64,000 bases of DNA. It comes from Lunularia cruciata (lineage: Eukaryota > Streptophyta > Marchantiopsida > Lunulariales > Lunulariaceae). The notes under the pieces were generated by a model. The model was not told the DNA's origin. It did not search any database and saw only the letters and a program-made list of their open reading frames with translations. Location of the stretch: contig OX419756.1 of NCBI GenBank assembly GCA_948567375.1, positions 625,001-689,000 on the forward strand, written 5' to 3'. A program made the translations under genes and the position numbers. Within the stretch, counting starts at the first letter, position 1, and each line of letters opens with the position of its first letter. This document shows positions 34,301-46,420 of the stretch, piece after piece.

Positions 34301-35450
34301 CTCACGCACTCTCAAGATAGTGCGGCTTGTCAAAACATCGAGTGTTGTTGGTGATGTCTACTATAGATATACAAAGTCACTTGGATGAAATCGACGGATT
34401 GAGGGTCTATAACCTCCTCCTTGAATGGTAGCATAGCATAAAGTATCTCTATGCTGAGCAATTGCCAAGTTCTCAAAGGCCATTCACATCACTCTCAGAA
34501 AGATCTCTACCCGCTGAGAACATGCACTCATCCATACATTGGGGTCATCCAAGTCCAAAACTCAATAGCATCTCGACAAATGGCTGCAGGTAAATCTAGA
34601 TCTTGTCCATAGAGTAGGAGGTAAGGAGAGAAGGATGCTAAGGAGGCTTGCCAACTGAACCAATAGCCCATGGCCAACCAAGGTAACTAGAGATCCCAAT
34701 CTCCCAAGTGGCCTCTCTGCAAACCATACTTTCACAATCCTCTCTTCACCATCTAAACCACTCTCTCTGCTAAGCCATCTACCTCAAGGTGATCTCGGGA
34801 GGTAGTATGGTGATCAATCAAAGCCTTGTCATACAAGACCTGAAACTCCCCCAAGAACTCTGTACCCTGATCAGTCAAAACCTCAGTTGGTGCACCTAAA
34901 TGACTAAGAACTTGATCCAAGAATGAGTAAGTTGTCCTTTCACTTGACTTGTCAAGAAGTGCCACCAACTCAATCCACTTGGAGAAGTGCTCTACCATCA
35001 CCAACAAATCCCAATGATGTCTCACAGTCAGTGATTAAGGTCCAACAAAGTCCAAACTCCAACGGTAACCCAATCCCATGATAGGTAATGGGTGTAAATG
35101 TGGCATAGGAGCATTGAATGATTCTCTTACTTGGTCACAAACCACACATCTGGCAACAAATTGTTGTACCACGGTCTGCATACCGTGCCACCTATAATGA
35201 CTCTAGAGTAAGCTATATGTACGGTTTACTCCAAAATGTAGCTCCTTATGAGCATGACGGACCAATTGTGGTCTCTGTGTGGAAGTGGTACTGCTCGCAC
35301 TCTACCATCCTCCCATACACACAAAAGGTGTCTGCCCTCCAATTTGAATTGTCTGGCTTGCTGAAGGACACGATTTCTCTCCTTGGCCCCAACTGTGCCA
35401 CCCACAACACCAGTGTGAAGATAGTCCATCCTTAAGACATCATCATGGAT
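34301..35450 (-). pseudogene. pol: PM copy D integrase
   Basis: Core with VEHFSKWIELVALLDKSSER, VLTDQGTEFLGEF and DGLAERVV (catalytic Glu kept, about 34760). N-terminal finger and connector regions (35100-35450) are frameshifted. The C-terminal module is present up to the PHD finger. Confidence 0.83.
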
Positions 35451-35649
35451 GTCTTGCTGAACTGTACCAATATCTTCACTCTCTTGATCTATGACATCAA
35501 TAACTCTTCATGTATGCGCTAAGAGAGATACCACCAAAGCCTCAAAAAATATACAAAAAAGGCATATGCATGCCAACCTGGCACCATCTCCTCATTTGTC
35601 TCACCATGCCAACGTGCTCCAATCTGATCCTATTGGCTAGGATATGGGT

Positions 35650-37020
35650 TTCTACTCAACCCATCTGCATCACAGTTCACCACTCCAAGTCTATGAACAA
35701 CCGTGAAATCATACTCATGTAAAATCAAAGCCCATCATGCAAGCTTCCTTGAAAGCTTGTCGGACTCCATCAACCACTTCAGCAGCTGATGATCAGTGAT
35801 GAGAGTGAAGGGGTTACCAAATAGATAACATAAAAAATGTGCTACTACCCAAACTGCTGCCAAACACTCTCCCTTATATGAACTATACTTTGCCTCCGCT
35901 GAATTGTTGGAGCAAAGAACATAGGCCACCACAAACCCCTTCCCCTCATCATCATGCTAGGTGAGCACTGCTCCAAGCCCTAACATACTCCAATCAGTAT
36001 GAACTTGAAATGGTCACCCTCTGATCAGTCTCCTCAAAATAAGAGCAGATGTCAACCTCTCCTTGAGCTCAACAAAAGCTCTCTCTTGCTCATCTCCCCA
36101 ATGCCACTCCTGTGTAAGCTTGGTCAGCTTCGTCAAGGCCTTGACAATGGCATTGAATCCTCTAACATAGCGGCAATAGAAGTTTGTCAACCCAAGGAAT
36201 GCTTGCACTTTGGTCACATCCGTAGGCCGAGGAATACATGCAATAGCCTCCACCTTGGTTTGCTGAACACCAAGTCCTCCAGGGTAGATAGTGTGACCCA
36301 AATACTCAACCTACTCATGGAAGAACCTACACTTCCCAAGATGTAACTTGAGTCCATGAGATCTCAACCTCTCAAACACCTCCAACAATTGTCTCTCATG
36401 CTCATCTACATTAGTGCTATAGACTAAAATGTCATCAATATAGCACCAAGCAAAATCCAATCCAGCTAGGATCCTATCCATTACCCTTTGGAACTCAACA
36501 GAAGCATTCTTTAACCCAAATAGTAAGAACCTCCATTGATATAACACATCCTTGCCGTGAGGATCAATAGCCCAAAATGTTGTCTTGGACTTATCCTCCT
36601 CCTTGATCGGCAACTGATGATATCCCGCTCAAAGATCTAGAGTACTAAATAGCTTTGCATGCCCAATCGCATCCAAAATCTCCTCTACTGTAGGCATGGC
36701 GTACCAATCAGCCCTGGTCTATCGGTTGATAGGACGGTAATATCCACATATTTGCCTATCTATGTAGTTGCCATGCATATCCTTCTTGGTTGGCATCACT
36801 GTCGCTGATGCATACTCTCCATGTGAAATCTCCACCAAACTAGCCTCAAAAAGGTCACTACTCTGGCTCTGAATCAATGTCCTCTCCATATCACTATATC
36901 GATAAGGATGTTGAAAAATTGGTGTATCGCTAGTCAGCTCAATCCGTATACCAAGTACCTTCAGAGCACCCAAATCCTTCATACTGAAGGCAAAGCAACT
37001 TGTGTGGCTCCTCAAGAACC
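35650..37020 (-). pseudogene. pol: PM copy D reverse transcriptase and RNase H
   Basis: RT from SCFAFSMKDLGALKVLGIRI; CYIDDILVYST near 36415-36450; LGHTIYPGGLGVQQTKVEA. RNase H with AYVLCSNNSAEAKYSSYKGE and DHQLLKWLMESDKLS. Fewer stops than copy A. Confidence 0.86.
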
Positions 37021-37510
37021 TCCAAACTCTCTGTCTTTCCTCTCTAGTACGCTTGGGTCCAAGATCTGGCTCCCAAGTATCCTCTGTAACTGTAGTAAGA
37101 GTGGAAGATGTACTGACTAGCTGCTACACTGGGCCCTTGGGAGCAATAGTGTCATGACCCCGACCACTAGAGGTCCCAACCTTTGTGTGAAAAACTCCTT
37201 CCACTTTGGCTACAAGCTCCCAGAAAGGAAATATTTGCTGGTAGGACCTTCTGCTAACCTTTGACTGTTGACAATGGTAAGAACTCTAGATACCAATAGG
37301 CCAAGTATGCCACATGATGTAGAGAGACTCACCTAGTAGTCTCATCTTTCTCTACATACAAGTACCTTTGTACTCATATACCCGCTTGTAATACCGCAAC
37401 TAGTCCGGTGCTAATCCTACCAAACAACTCCAATAGACATATTCCCTCTACTGGATATTGCCAAGCAATGAGTGTGGTATCTAGAAGTGTCAAAGCAATT
37501 GACTCTAGAG
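37021..37510 (-). pseudogene. PM copy D truncated methyltransferase and deletion joint
   Basis: Motif I (LLELFGRISTGL, about 37405-37440; second Gly changed to Arg) and the following strand are present. At about 37215 the sequence jumps from just before motif IV to the linker segment found downstream of motif X in C and F. Motifs IV, VI, VIII, IX and X are gone. The deletion removes about 1.1 kb relative to C. Confidence 0.82.
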
Positions 37511-38260
37511 GCTCATCCTCACACTCATCCCCTGATGGTACAAAGGCTCCACTCCAAGCCTAATGCATCGACCGATCTGCATGGTGCTGCAATGCCTCCT
37601 TTGAACTCCACAATGGAACATCCAAGGTGGATGGAACAATCCAACTTGTACTCCAAATCCAAGTGATCTCCTTTGGTACTAGAGTATCCTCTGCATGGGC
37701 GTTCCCCCTCCAACAAGTTACCAAGCCAAGTAACTGCACCACTGAAAGCTAAAACTGATATTGCCATGGTCACGGACTGTAGTGAGCCAAGACTGCCACT
37801 CTTGAAGCGTATTGGTAGGCAACATACCCATCCCTCACCAGACTGCCAACCTGGTCTATAGGAGGCTATCTCCTCCCAATAGTCAATGCTGAAACCCATG
37901 GAGTATAACACTGCTCCTCCAACTAGCACATCATATGACTCAGCTATTGTCGCAATAGCCTGAGCTCTCACCACCAAGCTATCAGTTGGATGACCAGGCT
38001 GAACCTAGACAACAAGCTCCCCACGTGTGATATACTATGTCAAACCACCACCTAGAGATGTTTGGATCTGAAATGGACATCTCTCCACATCAATCTTCTG
38101 TAACTCCAGACCGACAACTTCAGCCTTCCCCAACATAAGGGGTTGCGCACCAAAGTCTAACAAGACACTCTATGGTGTATAGACCTTCCATGAAGGTCCC
38201 ACCAAACAAAAATCCTACTCTGGTTATCCAATAGGACAACACGAGGGGTGAACCATGCTC
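37511..38260 (-). pseudogene. PM copy D protease region
   Basis: Includes VRAQAIATIAESYDVLVGGA and YSMGFSIDYWEE, homologous to the protease-end and spacer of A and C. The catalytic loop near 38130-38160 reads close to LDFGA rather than LDSGA, so the catalytic Ser/Thr neighbour is probably altered. Confidence 0.7.
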
Positions 38261-40330
38261 TCTCAAAGGCCGGTCTAGTTGGCAACTCCTCCAGTCTAAC
38301 CGCTGCTGCTTACCCTAAACCACTGATTGCTGAATGGATCCCATGCTCCTCAACCAAGTCAACTCCACTGCCAATCACCTTTTCTCTAGTAGTAGGAACC
38401 GCATCATCCCTACTTTCACAAAGCATGGTAGCCAACCGGAACATTGGGGCTGGGTCAACTCCCAGTGTAAACATGTCACTGGTTGAAACAAAGGATGCCG
38501 CATAATCAATTGAGCCGCCCCCAACATCATGCTAGACTCAGTGTATGTAGTAGCAGGTGGTTGACTAGCGGGAAGTCCATCATGTACTCACTCTATCACC
38601 ACCTACCACACCTACACTAGGACGTTTAGGAACCATGGATGTTGTCTGCAATGCCTCAGATAGCATGAAAGACTAGGGAAGTTTGACCTATCTCCCAACC
38701 TCTCTTCTCTATGGGTCCAACTCCACTGATACTCCTCTAGGCTTTGGAGCATGTACTGCACTCCTAGTCACTGCTGCAGATGCATCCACTTGTGCTGCTC
38801 CGCACATGAAATCCAAAGACTCTCTATCACCAACATATGAGGTAGAAGCCTCATCGCCATAGCCATACTAGCTAATCTCTGCTCCAACTGCTCAATTTGA
38901 GTAGCCATAGTTGTATCAAAAGTAAGGGCAGGTACTGCACTCCTACTAGGTGCAGATCCTCTATCACCACCTCTACCACCTTGTCCTCCATGAACTGGAG
39001 CTTCTCTACTACTTGCCATAGCAGCCCTATCACTTCGTAACTCCATGTGTAGATCAAAGCACTGGTCACTAGTGTGACCAAATCTATGGCAGTGCTCACA
39101 TTGCCTCTGTGCTGGCTATGATGCACTAGAGGTATCAGGTTTGCTACCTTGAGTACACTCTCCTATGGTGAGGTCTACCACAAGTCCAACAAGCAACACT
39201 ACCACTCATTGGCTGCTGCTGACCCAAAGATGAAGGTAAGGGTCTAGCTACACTAGGCCTTCCACTCGCTCCATAGGATCTAGGCTGTCCACCCTATCCT
39301 CAAAAACCAACTGGGTGTGACACACTCTGCTGCACTCTAGAAGAAGTCACAACCGTGGATGAGGTCTCCTTACCAAATCCAGATGTCACCACTCTCTCCT
39401 CCACCATGTTAAGCTCAATATGCTCAGCCAAACCAAAGACCACTGCCAAAGTAGGCAAAGTAGCCTATAGCATCATAAACTCTACGTTGCAACTCCCTAT
39501 CCAATATCTCATACCACAACTAGCCTGCTTGGGTCTCAATAACTCCCTGAGTGAAACTGATCAGCCGCCTCATGCGAGTGTATGCCTCACGTAGGCTCTC
39601 TCCATCCTTCCACTAGAACTCCTACAAGCTCCTCAGCTTGTCAGTCCGCACTCCTTGGTAGTTCTACCTCAAACACAAGAAGAACTCCACCATGGGGTTA
39701 AACCCCGGTACCACACCACCTCCTGAAGCAGTACCTCCACTCGTAATAGCACTATCTCTAGCTAGTGCACCTCCAATAGCTCCACCAACACTACTCAAGC
39801 TAGAACTTGTAGGTACAGCCAATCTACTCATGGCCACCAAGCCTGAAGTTTAAGAGACAAAGTTCAGAGACCAATACTGTCTCCATAACTCAATCTCCCC
39901 CAAATGAGCTCTCTTGAACTCATGGTAGTCATCCATTGGTGGACCCTCCAAATGCTGAAACAACTCCTTCCATGCCATGAAAGGTGTAAATAGTCGGGTT
40001 CCGCATCTGTTGTAGATCACACCAACTATTGAACTCCTAGATGAAGTCATCCAACTCAATGGTACCCATTGTACCAGGGTAACGCTTAGGGCTTTTGGAG
40101 GCCCCATAAATCTCATCCATGTTCCACAACAACGGTGCAGACACGCCAAGTGCACTCTCAACTGAATGAGCTCCTATGTCAAACTAAAACTCGGAGTCAA
40201 TCTCCTCCCTCATTGGGACTTGAGATACAAGCTGATACTGAGTACCACTCCAAGTAAACCCACTGCATACTATAGAGCTATCTCCTCTAGAATCCCCAAA
40301 GAACTCAATCATGACAAAGTAACCGCAACC
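38261..40330 (-). pseudogene. gag: PM copy D gag
   Basis: Capsid segments FTPFMAWKELFQHLEGPPMD and YHEFKRAHLGEIELW, then the GFNPMVEFF region. Second knuckle CEHCHRFGHTSDQC near 39060-39105, followed by a Gly/Arg-rich linker and IEQLEQRLASMAMA. The upstream part (about 40184-40320) reads MIEFFGDSRGDSSI...PMREEIDSEF, which may be the true N-terminal region of the family Gag. Confidence 0.76.
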
Positions 40331-41447
40331 GCAAATTGCAACAACAAACCGGAACCACAAACTGCAACCGTAAGTACCCCACCAAGTGCAAACATCACCA
40401 AGTGCCAACACCAACTAAGGACCACCCACTAATGTAACTCTAACCAAGATAACTACACTAGGGGAAAGGGCAACATGTAATCTGCCATCACAACATGCAC
40501 TCTCACGGTCTGAAGGTCATCATTCTTTGCCTCACCAGAGAGAAACAAAGGTAGTCTGACTAGTTGTCACTCCAACCTCACTACCAAGAGCACACCAGAG
40601 CACCAATGCTCAATAGTCAGGGCACCTCACACAAACATGGTGCACAAACATGAAGTAGAAAATGGAGGGGATCCAATCACAAGAAATCAAAATGAAAACT
40701 CTCCATCTCATAAAACAACACAGGATTGACTCTACCACCATTTGGCATTTGACATAAGAGAAGTTTGTATCTAAGTCCTAAGCTACCAGGATCACCAAGA
40801 ATGGGATCAAACTGCATCTCCTAGCCAAAGCTACAAGTGTATAGATAACAATGGCATAGTCACTAGGACAACAAGTGAGGGTGGACCAGTTGGCTAGGGC
40901 ACAAGTCTAGGAACAAGAGATCTAGAAGTCAAACCCTATTGTGCACAATCTAGCAAGATGGGCAGATTTTGCCAACCAATGACCAAGATCTACTCTAAAC
41001 TAGCTAGTCTCACGCAAACAAGGTGGCTTGCTGGCCCTTCTGGCCCTTCTAGGCCTTTGTAGCCTCTCATAGCCCATAGCCCTATGTCTCAAAGCCTCAA
41101 ATTGAAAACACTGGTTTCTCCAAATCACAAATTCACAAGAATAGCTTCCCAACTCCATCTTCAATTTTACTTTCTGAGCCCAACTCGCAACAAATTGGTC
41201 TTGCCTTCACGTCTTGAGCTCAAAATCATAGCCATTGCTCAAAATTTTCTCCTTTTGTGCTAAAAAATTGGCCAGCGCTTCCACACACTATCTGCCTAAC
41301 TGCCAAATCTCCATCAAATAAGGAGCTTCTACACACTAGGGAAAAATTAAACTTCAATCAAACTACAAAAAATCCACCAAGCTTGGAGATACCACCAACA
41401 CTCAAAGTTCTTGCACCCAATTTCCCCCTGATTTCACTTCTCCGATG
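40331..41447 (-). other. PM copy D leader
   Basis: Homologous to the leaders of A, C and E but shorter. Most of the TTTGGAGGAGTTT-type iteration is missing (between about 41095 and 41105 relative to copy C). Confidence 0.7.
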
Positions 41448-41898
41448 TAATTAGATTGTTTACAACTCTCAACTCAACTCAACTCAAATTAGTACTTGAT
41501 TTGTCACTCTATAAACAACCAACAATTGGGCACTGATTACAGTCAAGCCACACCCACTCTAGCTAAGAGAATCCAGGTGACGCTCATCGGCCTCTGTCCA
41601 CCATAGCCAAGAACTCGAAGGCTCAACATCAAAGAAGTGAGCTCTCTAGAGCGGCACTTCAAAAGTAAACCCCCTTGACTCGAGCTAGGTTTGAAACCCT
41701 AATGGTCCCACCGATGGCACAATTGATAGTGCAAATGGTGCAAAATGACGGTGGGCTCCACCGTGAAGTCAGTACTCCAAACACAAAATCTGAGTGTCGA
41801 GAAGTAGTCTTTGAGAAACAACTGAAATAACTCTAACTACTATCACTGGAACTCCAATGTCCGAGCAATCTAGATGTGATACTAAAAATGGCATGACA
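41448..41898 (-). repeat. PM copy D 5' Y block
   Basis: 451 bp, TGTCATGCC to CTAATTA in element sense, with the outer end directly at the TACT target duplication. No X block lies outside or after it. Confidence 0.87.
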
Positions 41899-41902
41899 TA
41901 CT

Positions 41903-42160
41903 TTACACTATGCTACCATTCGAGGAGGAGGTTATTGACCCTCGATTTCATCCAAGAGACTATGTATATTTACAATAGACATCACCAACAACACTTGATG
42001 TTTTGACAGGCCGCACTATCTTGAGAGTGCGTGAGGTTTTGCCATCTGGAATCCTTGTGTTAGAAGGATCTGATGGTGTTGTTTAGAATGATCATGTGCG
42101 CAATGCCACCTCCCAAACATTGATGGTACTATGGACCCAAGCTTGGCACTTGTACATGCA
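41903..42160 (+). pseudogene. pol: PM copy A integrase, last part
   Basis: Continuation of the A frame after the C-D insertion: YATIRGGGY-type segment, then RTILRVREVLPSGILVLEG (about 42010-42065) and the conserved NIDGTMDPSLALVHAGLR before the PHD finger. One indel is present between about 42095 and 42110. Confidence 0.8.
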
Positions 42161-42165
42161 GGCTT

Positions 42166-42312
42166 GAGGTGTATGTTATGTTGCTCTTCTAGTGGAGCTA
42201 CTACTATGTTAGTTTGCAATAGCTATTTGAGAGGATGGCATATGGCATGTATGACTTCTCCCCTCATGATGGTTCCTCAAAGACAGTGGTTATGTCCTAG
42301 ATGTACATGACC
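42166..42312 (+). pseudogene. PM copy A PHD finger
   Basis: RCMLCCSSSGATTMLVCNSY then LRGWHMAC and WLCPRCT, stop. One zinc ligand of the second pair is changed (Cys to Tyr), the others remain. Confidence 0.85.
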
Positions 42313-42466
42313 TATAGTTAGTTCATTCTTTATATGGTGTAGATTGCAGACAAGCGACTAACAATGGGGCTCCATAGCACCCGACCTTCTAATCTTTGCC
42401 CATCATAAAGTATACCATATACTTGGAGTAGATGGCTATTTGGAGTTAGAGGGACCTAACCGCCAA

Positions 42467-43140
42467 CTAGAGGGGCGATTATGTCACTTAAGAGTCTATG
42501 TATGACTTATGTGTGAGTTGTGCTTCTATAGTGTATGATGTTGACAATGATGTATATTGTGTAGCAATATATATACGCATGATAGTTGTCACCCCATTTG
42601 TTGTGTCACATCTAGATTGCTTAGACATTGGAGTTACAGTGATAGTAGTTAGAGTTATTTCAGCTGTTTCTCAAAGACTACTTCCCAACAGTCAGATTTT
42701 GTGTTTGGGGTACTGACTTCACGGTGCGGCCCACCATCACTTTGCACCATTTGCACCGTCAAGTGTGCCATCAGCAAGACTGTTAGGGTTTCAAACCTAG
42801 CTCAAGTCCATGGGTATACTTTCAAAGTGCAACTCCAAAGAGCTCACTTCTTTGCTATTGAGCCTTTGAGTTCTTGGCTATGGTGGACAGAGGCCAACGG
42901 CGTCAGCTGAATTCTCTTAGCTAGAGTGGGTGTGGCTTGACTATCATCAATGCCCAATTTTTGGCAGTTTATAGAGTGCAGATCAAGTATTGATCGGAGT
43001 TGAGTGGATTCAAGAGTTGTAAACAATCTGATTATTATTGCACTTTAGAGTCTATGCATGACTTATGTGTGAGTTTTGCTTCTATAGTGTATGATGTTGA
43101 CAGTGATGTATATTGTGTAGCGATATATATATGCATGACA
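42467..43140 (+). repeat. PM copy A 3' end: purine tract, X1, Y, X2
   Basis: CTAGAGGGGCGA (42467-42478), X1 (42479-42586), Y (42587-43036; TGTCACCCC to CTGATTA), X2 (43037-43140; ends GCATGACA). Same X-Y-X order as in C, D and F. Confidence 0.85.
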
Positions 43141-44800
43141 ATAACTATTTCCTAAAGGTGGTAGTTCAATCAACCCCAAAATGGCTACTACATAATGAAG
43201 ACCTCAACTCTAGAGAATATGTACTATCCTTCCTCGGAGGCACAACTCCAAAAACTCTTTGCATTGATGAAATTATTTGTCTTTGCTCTTGTGGTGCTAT
43301 CTAACAATATTGTTCATTTATGATCCATGGAGGCATTACTTTGCTCCTTTAGAACTCCGAAGGATTTTGCACCCTAGTCACAAGTACTAATGATCACTCA
43401 CACTTAGTCCCTAGTGTTCCTACTACAAATTTTCTTCACAATCACTCTATGAAAGCATGCATCAATATTGTGAATTAAGCAAAAGCAACAAAGAGCTTTT
43501 GTCCCTTTTGCTTTATTCATATTCAATGCAAATGATTCAATGAATTATTTACAACTAGATTAAGGCTTAAATATTTTTTCCTACTCAAAGCCAAAGAAAT
43601 CTAACGGTTGAAGGATTCCAAAGATCTTCTTGGCTCATCCTTGTTGTACATTAACAATCCTATATTTGTTAAGAGAAATTTGAAACTTGGAATTTGAGAG
43701 CAATGGGAATCCAAATCTAGCTATGAGATAGAGCAAAATTCAGAAATTTATAATCTGATCAAGAAAAATATCCATGGAAATTACACCAAATTTCATATGG
43801 TTTGGCAAATATTTGCCTATGTCCATAATTGCACAATTTTTATATTCATTCTTGAACTATTGATCAAGAACTATCAAAGTTTCAATTGACGACAAACTCT
43901 ATAAAGATATATGCACTTGTACTTGCACTTACCTAGTTTTGGAATGTGGTGTGCCAATTGATCAGGTATCTTATCCTTGATTTTTTGGTACAAAGTGATA
44001 TACATCACCTCACAAAGTTCCACAAGTGCAAGCCATTTCTATAGCTTCCATAGTCTTGGAGCCTTCTTATAGCCATGCTTATAGCTCTTGCAATAAGATC
44101 CTGCATCTCTTGCATGACACATTTGTCTCAAAGTTTAGTTGGACATAACTTCCTTTCAAGAGCTCCTTTTTCCATGATCTTAGTGTATGTAGAAAGCAGT
44201 TAAGAAGGCAATTCTGATGAGATAATGCACACCTTATTTTCATATGTATTCACAAAGGAATCAATTCCAACATGAATTGACTTTCTATATACTCTTGTAA
44301 ATAGAATCCCGTAATTTGAAGATTTATCTTGTACTGACTCTTCTACATCTCCTACAATATTTGACCCATAGAGCATTCTTGTAATTAATTAGACTCCACA
44401 CTTAACAATATTTTTGTCTTATCCTTCTCTAGTCACATGTTATTTAATAAAATACCTTATATGTGTTAGGGAAGGTATCAATTCTTCCCAAAGACAACTT
44501 GCAGTTTTTCCGTTTGAAGACTTACCACTTTAAAGGTATCTACAAAGGTCTTACAACCAAAAAGAATATCTACAACTACAAAGAACCTCTTTTGCAAAGA
44601 TCTTCAGACTAAGGTACTATTGCAAAGAATTACCTTTGTCCCTACAAATCCTAATACGGAGTTTGGTTCTTTCCTTGTAGTTTGCAATTTATAAAGCTAA
44701 GGTATTGCAAGATTTGGTAGACTTTCTAATTGGTCCATCTTCTCATGTTTGTACTTCTTCTCTTACAATTTTTGGACCTATACCTTCAGCTTGTGTAACG
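43141..44800. other. AT-rich DNA, nothing recognised
   Basis: No coding region or window repeat recognised. Part could belong to the end of the decayed H-like element that follows, but I cannot show an LTR there. Confidence 0.4.
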
Positions 44801-45870
44801 TTGTCTTTGTCATCTTACCTTGAGTTGCCTCTTTCATCATAGCCACCAATTGATCTTAAAATTTTTTTGATCTTTTAGAGGTTCTTTGACTTTGTTTGTT
44901 TAGTATTATTGCTCAAGGCTAAAAATTCCTTAGTCATCTCTTCTATCATTTGAGGTTGGTTTGTTGCACTCCAGTTCTTCTCCTTCACAAGTTCTTGGGA
45001 TGGACTTTGTAGTTGGGTGACCACTTCCTTCCTATGTTTGGTCATTTGTACTTCCAAGGTGACCATTCTTATCTTGGTGGTTTCTAATTCTCTTAAGATG
45101 CTAACAATATTTTTATCTCTCACCTTAAGAGGCTCTTTGTACCCTTATTGCTTTTGCTTGTGTTCAAGCCAAAGAGCTCTCAAGTCTTCATGCAGCTTTA
45201 AAAATTCTTCTGTGTGTTGAGGCTAATCTACCACAAGGGAGTTATGGTGCTTTATTTTATAGTTCTCTTGCATGAGTGCATTTATCTTCAAGTACTCCTC
45301 CTTGTACAAATTCCAGTCCTTTTCTACATCTTCCTCCCACTTATCTTGCTATGCCTTCATTACGGACAAATTCATATGCAATCTTTGACAAGTAAGGTGT
45401 ATACAGTTATATCTCCATAAGATTTTTGATGTTGAAGCAAGATTGTCTCTATCAATTAAGCATTGGTTTTACCAAATTGAAATGAAAATTGAGCCATCCA
45501 TCACCAATGCTCTTTGTACTTAGGTAATTTCTTCTTCTTCTCTCTACTGCACTCCACTTCAAAGATCTTTGTCTTTATTTTCAATATTGACCTTCCATCT
45601 GGTCTCTTCTTCTTCTATCTTTGCTTTGGCTTCTTTCTATTCTTTGGCTTTGTTTTCTTGAATTGGGTTGAGCGGCTCCCCAGTCCAAAGTTGTGCTTCC
45701 TCTTCTTGATTATCTTTGGCCTAGTCTTCTTGATCCACAACTTGCTCTTTGGAATTTGGTGCATCTTTGTATTGCTCTTGTTCTTTGGATTTAGATGTTG
45801 GCCCTTGTAAGGTAAAAGAGTTGTCTTCCTCTTCTTCTTCTTGCCCTTCTAAATCTTATGCTTCTTTCTC

Positions 45871-45942
<72 letters not shown>

Positions 45943-46420
45943 TTGAGTGTTCTTCCTTAGTCTCTTGGTTGGGTTTCAAGATCTTGATGATATCAATCTC
46001 TTCTTCTTGATTTTGGTAAATCCCTCTTTATCTACCAATTATAAAAATTCTTGGTTTTTGCATATTTTGCATGTACAACTTGATAGTTCCAAAAGATTGA
46101 CTTTCCTTTGGGTTGCAAAGTGAAATACCCAACGGAGTGATAGTGGCTTTAGAACTTCCTTCTTTCTTCTTTGCTTAGCAAGTTTGTTGCCATGTAGAAG
46201 TGGATGGAAAAAGGAGATAGTTAGGTTGCTCTGCTGTATTCTTTGAACTCTTTGATCATGCTCCTTGCCTACAAGTTGAAAATTTGTGACCAATTCACCA
46301 CTTCTCCTTAGTACATATACTCAAAGAAGACGGCCTGGTTATTGTTGATGTAGTTGGTTCTCTATGGTCTGAATAGTTTCATGACCACTTCTACAATTAC
46401 CCTTTGGACTAGGTCTTTGT
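44800..46420 (-). pseudogene. Decayed H-like coiled-coil coding region
   Basis: On the minus strand, a QAVFFEYMY.GE.VNW-like segment at about 46290-46380 parallels QAVFFHKMFVGEPINW of H1. Next comes a Gln/Asn-rich part ending in FFHPLLHGNKLAKQ, a long Gln/Glu/Lys-rich stretch, and a helical heptad-rich fragment (VSILRELETTKIRMVTLEVQ) at about 45123-44875. The order and spacing are like H1 but the frame is heavily broken. It is proposed as an older member of the H family. Confidence 0.45.
45873..45939. repeat. (AT)n microsatellite
   Basis: About 33 uninterrupted AT units. Apparent Tyr-Ile ORFs on both strands are products of this repeat. Confidence 0.97.

Larger units (their letters stand above)
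18925..41898 (-). mobile_element. C-D: two head-to-tail PM elements as one insertion in copy A
   Basis: A single 22,974-bp insertion flanked by the 4-bp TSD TACT (18921-18924 and 41899-41902). Removing it and one TSD restores the A integrase sequence exactly as read in copies C and F. It holds copy D (29406-41898), then copy C (18925-29405) in the same minus orientation with no DNA between them. Outer ends in element sense are TGTCATGC (41898) and GCACGACA (18925), a short inverted repeat. Nested in it are a T1 solo LTR and H1. Confidence 0.88.
29406..41898 (-). mobile_element. PM element copy D (methyltransferase deleted)
   Basis: Copy D is 12,493 bp, or about 8.7 kb without H1. It starts with Y (41898-41448), then leader, gag, protease, the first part of the methyltransferase, a deletion joint near 37215, RT, RNase H, integrase, PHD, X1 (33850-33742), Y (33741-33433 plus 29638-29504, split by H1) and X2 (29503-29406). 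It is about 1.1 kb shorter than C because of the methyltransferase deletion. Confidence 0.88.
2791..43140 (+). mobile_element. PM element copy A (Ty3/gypsy with methyltransferase and PHD), outermost host of nested insertions
   Basis: Copy A starts TGACACACC at 2791 and ends GCATGACA at 43140. It is interrupted by a family-B solo LTR (3214-3957), T1 (5256-11952) and the C-D double element (18925-41898). Without these it is about 9.9 kb, matching copy C without its insertion. The pieces join exactly: the integrase reading ...GAGATACT at 18924 resumes after the second TACT copy at 41902. Coding regions in order are gag, protease, methyltransferase, RT, RNase H, integrase and PHD, all broken by stops and frameshifts. 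No TSD is obvious: CTAG lies upstream of 2791 and ATAA downstream of 43140, so one end may be altered. Confidence 0.85.

Noticed and set aside
18925-41898. DIRS/Ngaro-type tyrosine-recombinase element, because of the split repeats
   Set aside because: The element encodes a clear DDE integrase with HHCC finger and leaves a TSD; no tyrosine recombinase motifs seen.
45514-45810. Phe/Leu-rich 98-codon ORF that looks like a membrane protein
   Set aside because: It is antisense to the decayed, lysine/glutamate-rich H-like region; such antisense frames read as hydrophobic.
45749-45979. Tyr-Ile repeat ORFs on both strands
   Set aside because: They are translations of an (AT)n microsatellite.
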